From assembly GCF_900240995.1 (NCBI RefSeq), contig NZ_LT965953.1, positions 186,001-250,000 of the forward strand: a DNA stretch of 64,000 bases, in the 5' to 3' direction. Numbering within the stretch: position 1 is the first letter of the stretch; the number at the start of each line of letters is the position of its first letter. The notes beneath the pieces were generated by a model that was given only the letters and a program-made list of their open reading frames with translations, had not been told where the DNA came from and did no database searches. Position numbers and translations under genes: made by a program. The stretch is from Bacillus sp. Marseille-P3661 (GTDB lineage Bacteria; Bacillota; Bacilli; Bacillales; Bacillaceae_J). Shown here piece by piece: positions 57,756 to 64,000 of the stretch.

Positions 57756-58708
57756 TGGAATGGAGAAGACTACCTAAAGTTGTGGTGATTGGCGGTGGTA
57801 CCGGCTTGCCAGTCCTGCTGCGCGGATTAAAGCAATATCCAATCGATATTACAGCGATTGTGACTGTAGCTGATGATGGTGGCAGCTCTGGTCGCCTGCG
57901 AAGTGACTTGCAAATTCCGCCTCCTGGTGATATCCGCAATGTGTTGGCAGCACTTTCGGAAGTGGAACCATTAATTGAAAGTCTGTTTCAGCATCGCTTT
58001 AAAAATGGGAATGAATTGTCGGGTCATGCATTAGGAAATCTCTTGCTTGCTGCCATGACCAATATTACCGGTGATTTTGTTACGGCCATTCGCGAAATGA
58101 GTAAAGTTTTAAATGTTAAAGGAAAAGTTCTTCCGGCAGCGAATCGGGGCATCATTCTAAGTGCAGAAATGGAAGACGGGTCGATTGTAACTGGTGAATC
58201 GAAAATTCCGGATACAGATAAAAAAATTAAAAGAGTATACTTATCTCCGAAAGATGTAGAGCCATTACCTGAAACATTGGAGGAAATACATCACGCTGAT
58301 GTTATCATCATTGGACCTGGTAGCTTATATACAAGCATTTTGCCTAATTTGCTTGTAACGAAAATTGGGCAGGAGCTTTGTCATTCTAATGCAAAAAAGG
58401 TTTATGTTTGCAATGTTATGACACAAGCAGGAGAAACAACAGGTTTTTCTGCTAGTGATCATATTAAAGTGCTATACGAACATTTAAAATGTGCTTTTTT
58501 AGATATGGTTATTGTAAATGATGCCGAAATACCTGTTCATATTTTACAGCGTTATAAAGAAGAAAATGCACAACCTGTGCTGTATGATCTAGATCGATTA
58601 AAGCAGTTTGGGGTAAAAATTATTAATCAAGATTTAATTCATATTGAGCAAGGTGTTATCCGTCATGATACTTCTAAAATAGCAAAGTTAATATTCTCTT
58701 TATTGTAA
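57755..58708 (+). CDS. yvcK: Gluconeogenesis factor YvcK
   Basis: 317 residues, CofD/UPF0052 family, UDP-sugar-binding protein needed for growth on gluconeogenic carbon and for correct PBP1 placement in B. subtilis. It has an N-terminal nucleotide-binding loop VVIGGGTGLPVLLRGLKQYP, then TVADDGGSSGRLRSDL and PPPGDIRNVLAAL, and IIIGPGSLYTSILPNLLV. Start codon overlaps the rapZ stop. Confidence 0.95.
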   Translation: MEWRRLPKVVVIGGGTGLPVLLRGLKQYPIDITAIVTVADDGGSSGRLRSDLQIPPPGDIRNVLAALSEVEPLIESLFQHRFKNGNELSGHALGNLLLAAMTNITGDFVTAIREMSKVLNVKGKVLPAANRGIILSAEMEDGSIVTGESKIPDTDKKIKRVYLSPKDVEPLPETLEEIHHADVIIIGPGSLYTSILPNLLVTKIGQELCHSNAKKVYVCNVMTQAGETTGFSASDHIKVLYEHLKCAFLDMVIVNDAEIPVHILQRYKEENAQPVLYDLDRLKQFGVKIINQDLIHIEQGVIRHDTSKIAKLIFSLL

Positions 58709-58898
58709 GCATATTAGTTGTTTACTCCTTTTAAGTTGTTTAAAATGGGCTGAGATAGAAGTGAAGAACAGCATTGCCTTTCTCCTTAGGAACACTTAAA
58801 ATTAGTAAGTGGCGTTTATTTATTCATATAAAAAGGGATAACTAGGTATATAGAGAAACGATCCTTGAAACAACATATACACAGGGGGGGGTGGAGAC

Positions 58899-59849
58899 TT
58901 GTCTTTTGCTTCAGAGACTAAAAAAGAACTAACCAACTTAGACATTCATGATTGTTGTGCAAAAGCTGAGCTTTCCGCTCTTATTCGAATGAATGGGTCC
59001 ATGTCATTTATGAATCGAAATGTTGTTGTCGATGTTCAAACAGAGAATGCGGCTATTGCCCGGAGAATCTATACGCTTATTAAAAGAGAATATGATGTTT
59101 CAGTAGAGCTGTTAGTCCGAAAGAAAATGAGATTGAAGAAAAATAATGTATATATTGTGCGCTTGATAGAGAAAGCGAAGGATATATTGACAGATTTAGG
59201 CATCCTTGAAGAGCCTTTTTCTATTATCCATTCAATATCTAAAACGGTTACAAAAAAGAAGTGCTGCAAGCGTTCTTATTTGAGAGGGGCCTTTCTTGCG
59301 GGAGGATCAGTAAACAATCCAGAGACATCATCCTATCATCTAGAGATCTTTTCGTTATATGAAGAGCATAATGACTCACTTTGTGATTTAATGAACTCTT
59401 TCGACTTGAACGCGAAAACATTAGAACGCAAAAAAGGGTATATCTGTTATTTAAAAGAAGGCGAAAAAATTAGTGAGCTCTTAAATATAGTTGGAGCACA
59501 TCAAGCATTACTTCATTTTGAAGATGTCCGGATTGTCCGCGATATGAGAAATTCAGTGAATCGGTTAGTGAACTGTGAAACTGCTAATTTAAACAAAACG
59601 ATTGGTGCAGCCATTCGTCAAGTTGAAAATATTCGATTTATTAAAGATACGGTGGGGCTAGAAACACTTCCTGACAAGCTTAGGGAAATCGCAGAGTTAA
59701 GAATAACATATCAGGATGTAACGCTTAAAGAGTTAGGTGAAATGGTATCTGGTGGCACTATTAGTAAGTCTGGAATTAATCATCGTCTCAGAAAAATTGA
59801 TGAAATTGCAGATAAATTACGATTAGGTGAAACATTTCCTAAAGCTTGA
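58899..59849 (+). CDS. whiA: Sporulation/division regulator WhiA
   Basis: 316 residues. N-terminal LAGLIDADG-type homing-endonuclease-like domains ([35 protein letters not shown]) without nuclease function, and a C-terminal helix-turn-helix ([27 protein letters not shown]). In B. subtilis it affects Z-ring formation and chromosome segregation. TTG start with a G-rich SD (GGGGGGGTGGAG). The gap of 190 bases after yvcK has no clear terminator. Confidence 0.95.
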   Translation: MSFASETKKELTNLDIHDCCAKAELSALIRMNGSMSFMNRNVVVDVQTENAAIARRIYTLIKREYDVSVELLVRKKMRLKKNNVYIVRLIEKAKDILTDLGILEEPFSIIHSISKTVTKKKCCKRSYLRGAFLAGGSVNNPETSSYHLEIFSLYEEHNDSLCDLMNSFDLNAKTLERKKGYICYLKEGEKISELLNIVGAHQALLHFEDVRIVRDMRNSVNRLVNCETANLNKTIGAAIRQVENIRFIKDTVGLETLPDKLREIAELRITYQDVTLKELGEMVSGGTISKSGINHRLRKIDEIADKLRLGETFPKA

Positions 59850-59958
59850 TCGTAATTTAGATAATAAGCGGCAAAATAATTATTTTCTAACAAAACGAAT
59901 ATAAGCTTTGTCAGATGAGAATAAAATAAATAAGGGCTATTAGTAGGAGGAGAATCCA

Positions 59959-60213
59959 GTGATAGAGAAAAATATTACAGTAAAGTTGAAAACTGGTTTA
60001 CAAGCAAGACCAGCTGCATTATTTGTACAGGAGGCCAATCGTTTTTCTGCGGATGTTTTTTTAGAGAAAGACGGAAAGAAAGTAAACGCTAAAAGCATTA
60101 TGGGGTTAATGAGTTTAGCGGTTGGATCTGGAGTAGAAGTTAAGTTAATCGCTGATGGAAACGATGAAAAAGAAGCAGTTAATGCATTAAGTCAGTTTGT
60201 TGAAAAAGAATAA
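59959..60213 (+). CDS. crh: HPr-like catabolite repression protein Crh
   Basis: 84 residues. HPr paralogue that lacks the PTS phosphorylation site: Gln15 replaces His15 (KTGLQARPAA), while the HprK target Ser46 (AKSIMG) is kept. Ser46-P Crh is a CcpA co-repressor. SD AGGAGGAG. HprK is encoded 20 kb upstream. The natural terminator is split by an insertion sequence. Confidence 0.96.
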   Translation: MIEKNITVKLKTGLQARPAALFVQEANRFSADVFLEKDGKKVNAKSIMGLMSLAVGSGVEVKLIADGNDEKEAVNALSQFVEKE

Positions 60214-60250
60214 TAGTAACTGTGTTTGTGTTAAACTGAACAAAGTAGTG

Positions 60251-60277
60251 AAAAATAGGCGCTGATAAAATCGGGGG
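60251..60277 (+). terminator. Left half of the crh terminator, interrupted by an IS
   Basis: AAAAATAGGC here and GCCTATTTTTG at 61980-61990 would form a 10-bp stem with a T tail around GCTGATAAAATCGGGG if the IS were removed. The insertion separates the two arms by 1.7 kb. Confidence 0.7.
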
Positions 60278-60324
60278 CACTGAAAAACCTGACGGTTTTT
60301 CAAAGTATCAAGGATAACAGACAG

Positions 60325-60372
60325 AAAAAGACGACTCAAATTCAAAAACTGAATTTATTGAGTCGTCTTTTT
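60325..60372 (-). terminator. Terminator of the IS transposase (bidirectional)
   Basis: AAAAAGACGACTCAA (60325-60339) pairs perfectly with TTGAGTCGTCTTTTT (60358-60372), with poly-T on both strands, 30 bases after the transposase stop. Confidence 0.85.
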
Positions 60373-60401
60373 TTGATATTTTGACTGTATGATTCTTTTA
60401 C

Positions 60402-61853
60402 TTAATCCATTAACTTCAGTATTCTTTTTAAATTTACTGCGAATATTGCCATTGCTCCTTGCATCTCCATGCCAATTAGACCCGAGGATTTTGCAACATT
60501 ATACCCGTGTCTGTTTTTCAATTCACTATTTTTAGCTTCTATTTTGTAGCGCTCTTTCGACTTTTCTTTAAAATATTCACTTTCTTGAAAGTTCATTTGT
60601 TCTGTATGTACATCGGATTTAATCGATACAGAATAACTCTTACTCTTAGCGCCCTCTTTGTAACAACTTTCCTTCAAAGGACATATCTTACATTTTTCCA
60701 CATCAAAATAATAAGTGTCAACTTGATTAGTTGATACACACTTTTTCCCTTGACGTGCTTTTCTAATTGCCATATGCCCAGCCTTGCAGACATACATTCC
60801 TGCATCTTTGTTAAATTCAAATTCATCTTCTTTTTTTCGGCAGCCCTGCGTAACTGCTGGATTCAACTTAGCTACTAACTTTATTCCATTGTTTTTGGTA
60901 TACTCAATATTTCCTTTTTCTGAATAAGCTGCATCTCCAATTATAGTCTTAACTTTCATTCCTGCACGTACCGTTTTTTCCACTATAGTCTCTAATTGTT
61001 TTCCATCATTTTTTTCACCAGTTGTTACCGTTGCTGCAGTAATAATTCTTTCTTCACTCATACCTATATGTGTCTTATAACCAAAAAAGGAAGAGTCCGC
61101 CGACTTATGCCCAATCTTCGCGTCTTCATCTTGTGAAAGTTGTAAATGTTCTATATCATCATCCAATGTCTCTTTTAAAAGATTTAATTTTTCTTTAACT
61201 TTTGGATACTCACAAAGTATTTCTTCCTTTTCAACTACCTTAACTAGTTTTTGACAGTATTCTATCTGATCTTCTAATACATCAGAATTGGTTTTGCTTG
61301 GAAATTTACATTTCATATTTACATCTATTTGGTAAATCGTCTTTCTAAGTAATTTCGATCGGTCCATCAAAACTTCTTTTGCTGATTTTTGATTATAACG
61401 AGCTCCTGTATGTGTGGCGTCCACAATGAGAGATTTACTTTTTAGAATGCCTTTAGCAATTGCAATTTCAACAGTTTTATTTATCAGTAAATCTAAAAGA
61501 TTAATATCTTTTAAACGTAATTTCCGAAACTTCGTTAAAGAACTTGGTTCAATCACTGGGTCTTCTGGTGCCATATCAAGAAAATATTTAAACGACATAT
61601 CATACTTTGAACGTTCAACAATATCAACATCGGATATATTGTAAATGGATTTTAACAATAGATATTTAAACATACGAATAGGGTGGATCGCATTGCGTCC
61701 ATTATCATGACAATATTTATCTTCAAGTTCTTCATAAACAAATGAAAAATCGATTAGATCGTTTATTCTGCGTAGAAGGTTATCCTTTGGAACAACCAAA
61801 TCATAAATTTGCATATATGGACTTAAATTCATCATCTCTTGTTTTTGTATCAT
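60402..61853 (-). CDS. IS1182-family transposase
   Basis: 483 residues. The N-terminal DUF772-type domain (MIQKQEMMNLSPYMQIYDLV, HPIRMFKYLLLKSIYNISD) is followed by a DDE catalytic domain. The likely triad is Asp145 (LIVDATHTGARYN), Asp307 (TIIGDAAYSEKGN) and Glu439 (KIEAKNSELKNRHG). A Cys cluster (CKICPLKESC) sits between the last two. The frame is open with a TTG at 61892, but a TATAAT (complement of 61884-61889) with extended TG lies there, so ATG 61853, behind GTGGGTGG, is the better start. No frameshift or stop, so it may be active. Confidence 0.93.
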   Translation of the reverse strand: MIQKQEMMNLSPYMQIYDLVVPKDNLLRRINDLIDFSFVYEELEDKYCHDNGRNAIHPIRMFKYLLLKSIYNISDVDIVERSKYDMSFKYFLDMAPEDPVIEPSSLTKFRKLRLKDINLLDLLINKTVEIAIAKGILKSKSLIVDATHTGARYNQKSAKEVLMDRSKLLRKTIYQIDVNMKCKFPSKTNSDVLEDQIEYCQKLVKVVEKEEILCEYPKVKEKLNLLKETLDDDIEHLQLSQDEDAKIGHKSADSSFFGYKTHIGMSEERIITAATVTTGEKNDGKQLETIVEKTVRAGMKVKTIIGDAAYSEKGNIEYTKNNGIKLVAKLNPAVTQGCRKKEDEFEFNKDAGMYVCKAGHMAIRKARQGKKCVSTNQVDTYYFDVEKCKICPLKESCYKEGAKSKSYSVSIKSDVHTEQMNFQESEYFKEKSKERYKIEAKNSELKNRHGYNVAKSSGLIGMEMQGAMAIFAVNLKRILKLMD

Positions 61854-62089
61854 CCAATCCACCCACTTGAAATTGATACTATAATTATACAAGAAAAAAG
61901 GTATAATTCCTCAAATATATGAGAATTATACCTTTTTAAAATTTTAAGGACTTTTTCAGTGCCCTCGATAAAATCGGGGGCCTATTTTTGTTTTGCTGAT
62001 AAATTAATGAGTCAAAGAGTTCAATCAAGTATGTTCAAGGCCTGTTACTTTATTATTATGGCTGATGAAAGGAAACGGTATTGATAAAA

Positions 62090-63205
62090 GTTATCGAAAA
62101 CCTCTTCATAGTGCGGATGAAGAGGAAAAAGCAACGAAAAAGTAGCATGAAACCTCTTCATAGCGCTGATGAAGAGGAAATAGCATTGAAAAAGCAGCTG
62201 GAAACCTCTTCATAGCGCGTATGAAGAGGAAATAGCATCGAAAAAATAGCACGAAACCTCTTCATAGTGCGTATGAAGAGGAAACAGCACTAAAAAAGTA
62301 GCATGAAACCTCTTCATAGTGCGGATGAAGAGGAAAAAGCAACGAAAAAGTAGCTTAAAACCTCTTCATAGCGCTGATGAAGAGGAAATAGCATGGAAAA
62401 AATAGCCGAAAACCTCTTCATAGTGCGGATGAAGAGGAAAAGTCATCAAAAAAGTAGCTTAAAACCTCTTCATAAGGCTGATGAAGAGGAACCAGCATTG
62501 AAAAAGTAGCCGAAAACCTCTTCATAGTGCGGATGAAGAGGAAATAGCATTGAAAAAGTAGCACGAAACCTCTTCATAGTGCAGATGAAGAGGAAAAAGC
62601 ATCGAAAAAGTAGCACGAAACCTCTTCATAGTGCGTATGAAGAGGAACCAGCATCAAAAAAGTAGCCGGAAACCTCTTCATAGTGCGTATGAAGAGGAAA
62701 TAGCAACGAAAAAGTAGCATGAAACCTCTTCATAGTGCGTATGAAGAGGAAATAGCATGGAAAAAGTAGCTTAAAACCTCTTCATAGTGCGGATGAAGAG
62801 GAAAAAGCATCGAAAAAGTAGCATGAAACCTCTTCATAAGGCTGATGAAGGGGAAGCAGCATGGAAAAAATAGCTGAAAACCTCTTCATAGTGCGGATGA
62901 AGAGGAAATAGCATCAAAAAAGTAGCACGAAACCTCTTCATAGTGTGGATGAAGAGGAAACAGCACTAAAAAAGTAGCCGAAAACCTCTTCATAGCGCGG
63001 ATGAAGAGGAAACGGCAAGAAAAAAGTAGCCAAAAACCTCTTCATAGTGCGTATGAAGAGGAAGCAGCATGGAAAAAATAGCCGAATACCTCTTCATAGC
63101 GCTGATGAAGAGGAAATAGCATGGAAAAAGTAGCTTAAAACCTCTTCATAGTGAGGATGAAGAGGAAACAGCACTAAAAAAGTAGCACGAAACCTCTTCA
63201 TCGCG
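62090..63205. repeat. 52-bp hairpin tandem array (CCTCTTCAT...ATGAAGAGG)
   Basis: CCTCTTCAT begins at 62101 and then every 52 bp exactly (62153, 62205, 62257, 62309, 62361, 62413 ... 62621 ... 62881 ... 63193), 22 starts without one indel, the last truncated. Each unit has a perfect 9-bp stem CCTCTTCAT/ATGAAGAGG around a seven-base loop. The loop varies (AGTGCGG, AGCGCTG, AGTGCGT, AAGGCTG, AGTGCAG and others) while the stem is almost invariant. The linker is GAAA-AGCA-GAAAAAGTAGC-like. It fills the space between the IS and clpP. There are no unique spacers, so it is not CRISPR. Confidence 0.95.
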
Positions 63206-63227
63206 AATCCAAAAACAGAACTCAAAT

Positions 63228-63258
63228 AAAATAGCTCCTGTTTTAACAACAGGAGCCA
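63228..63258 (-). terminator. Terminator of clpP
   Basis: On the minus strand GGCTCCTGTT-GTTAA-AACAGGAGCT is followed by ATTTTATTT, directly after the clpP stop. Confidence 0.8.
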
Positions 63259-63268
63259 ATTACATTGA

Positions 63269-63877
63269 TTACTTTTTAGTTTCAGTTGCAGCGCTTGTAG
63301 TAATTACTTTGTCAATTAAACCATATTCTCTTGCTTGTTCAGCGCTCATGAAGTTATCGCGTTCTGTATCGCGGTTGATTACTTCGATCGGTTGACCAGA
63401 GCGTTCAGCCATGATTTCGTTTAATTTTTCGCGCATTTGGATAATGCGTTTTGCATGGATTTGGATGTCTGTTGCTTGTCCTTGCGTACCGCCTAGTGGT
63501 TGGTGAATCATAACTTCACTATTAGGTAAAGCGAAACGCTTGCCTTTTGCACCAGCAGTTAATAGGAAAGCACCCATTGATGCAGCCATACCAATACAAA
63601 TTGTAGAAACATCAGGCTTAATAAACTGCATTGTATCGTAAATAGCCATACCAGCTGTAATCGAACCACCTGGGCTGTTAATATATAGAGAAATGTCTTT
63701 ATCTGGATCTTCTGCAGCCAAGAATAGTAATTGTGCAACAACTGAGTTTGCTACTGTGTCGTCGATTGCAGTTCCAAGCATGATGATGCGGTCTTTTAAA
63801 AGTCGAGAGTAAATATCGTATGCTCTTTCTCCGCGGTTTGTTTGCTCAATAACAGTTGGAATTAAATGCATGTTCAT
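63269..63877 (-). CDS. clpP: ATP-dependent Clp protease proteolytic subunit
   Basis: 202 residues. Barrel-shaped serine protease that works with ClpC, ClpX or ClpE. Catalytic triad Ser100 (GMAASMGAF), His125 (MIHQPLGG) and Asp174 ([10 protein letters not shown]) all present; N-terminus [20 protein letters not shown] is canonical (a start at the second Met is also possible). SD AAGGAGGA. Upstream lie a sigma-A promoter and a perfect CtsR operator. Confidence 0.98.
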   Translation of the reverse strand: MNMHLIPTVIEQTNRGERAYDIYSRLLKDRIIMLGTAIDDTVANSVVAQLLFLAAEDPDKDISLYINSPGGSITAGMAIYDTMQFIKPDVSTICIGMAASMGAFLLTAGAKGKRFALPNSEVMIHQPLGGTQGQATDIQIHAKRIIQMREKLNEIMAERSGQPIEVINRDTERDNFMSAEQAREYGLIDKVITTSAATETKK

Positions 63878-63917
63878 AATAAGTTCCTCCTTGTATCCAA
63901 TAGTCTCTTATGTACTT

Positions 63918-63947
63918 ATAATACATATAAGGTCAAAAAAGGTCAAA
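63918..63947 (-). promoter_or_regulatory. clpP promoter with CtsR operator
   Basis: On the minus strand TTGACC, 17 bases, TATTAT (63918-63923). Overlapping the -35 is a perfect CtsR box, on the plus strand GGTCAAA-AAA-GGTCAAA (63931-63947). This predicts heat-shock and protein-damage induction by CtsR release. Confidence 0.9.
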
Positions 63948-64000
63948 CAGTAAGCTTTGCCGATTTTATACTATTTCACATTTTTTCAGCATAGCCTTAT

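Larger units (their letters stand above)
60273..61966 (-). mobile_element. IS1182-type insertion sequence, complete
   Basis: About 1694 bp. Inverted termini GGGGGCACTGAAAAA (left) and TTTTTCAGTGCCCTC (right) differ at one base. They are flanked by direct repeats GATAAAATC (60264-60272 and 61967-61975), a 9-bp target duplication. Because the target continues with GGGGGC, the exact edge is ambiguous by up to five bases. It carries one transposase gene, a terminator (60325-60372) and a perfect subterminal hairpin TGAAAAACC-TGAC-GGTTTTTCA at the left end. Confidence 0.9.

Noticed and set aside
62101-63205. CRISPR array
   Set aside because: Repeat-like units with hairpins, but the 52-bp period is fully repeated with no unique spacers, and no cas genes are in the window.

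Overview
The window is a stretch of chromosome from an AT-rich, endospore-former-type Firmicute of the order Bacillales, most likely Bacillaceae. I infer this from gene order. From flagellin through fliS, hpf, secA, prfB, yvjA, cccB, ftsEX, ctpB, minJ, csbA, uvrBA, yvlABCD, hprK, lgt, yvoD, ppaX, yvoF, hisZGDBHAFI, yvcD, trxB, yvcI, rapZ(yvcJ), yvcK, whiA and crh to clpP, the order is close to the corresponding arc of Bacillus subtilis. Bacillus-type signals are also present: sigma-D, sigma-W and sigma-B/H-like promoters, a CtsR operator and SD sites of the AAGGAGG type. I cannot name the species.

Layout: 1-9.5 kb is flagellar (3' part of a long flagellin, a large secreted Ig-like repeat protein, FliS, FlaG, an enlarged FliD, a FliT-like protein and a YjfB-like motility peptide). 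10-15 kb has hpf, secA and prfB with its programmed frameshift. 15-25 kb holds YitT/YvjA, cytochrome c-551, FtsE/FtsX followed by an intact LytM peptidase, CtpB, MinJ and a CBS protein. 25-28 kb is accessory: a nuclease-like/HTH protein and a 1.6-kb tandem repeat. 28-31 kb has an orphan TRAP binding protein, an HD-GYP protein and CsbA. 31-44 kb has UvrB, UvrA, the sigma-W-type yvlABCD operon, a PlsC-like acyltransferase and hprK-lgt-yvoD-ppaX-yvoF. 44.3-46.1 kb is almost pure tandem repeat. 46-52.7 kb is the histidine operon (no hisC or hisN here). 53-60 kb is yvcD, trxB, yvcI-rapZ-yvcK-whiA-crh. An IS1182-type element sits inside the crh terminator, then comes a 1.1-kb hairpin repeat array, then clpP on the minus strand.

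Coherent themes are flagellar assembly and chaperones, envelope and division (FtsEX plus peptidase, CtpB, MinJ, RapZ/YvcK/WhiA), carbon-catabolite control (HprK acting on Crh) and histidine synthesis.

The most unusual content is intergenic. There are three unrelated repeat families (26.3-28.0, 44.5-45.45 and 62.1-63.2 kb), each built from elements with a pitch of about 51-52 bp and internal dyad symmetry. The first is also found dispersed at 9.6 and 40.8 kb in a fixed reverse-reverse-forward-forward arrangement. Shorter 21-bp and 12-bp arrays lie just before hisZ. I saw no tRNA, rRNA or CRISPR array.
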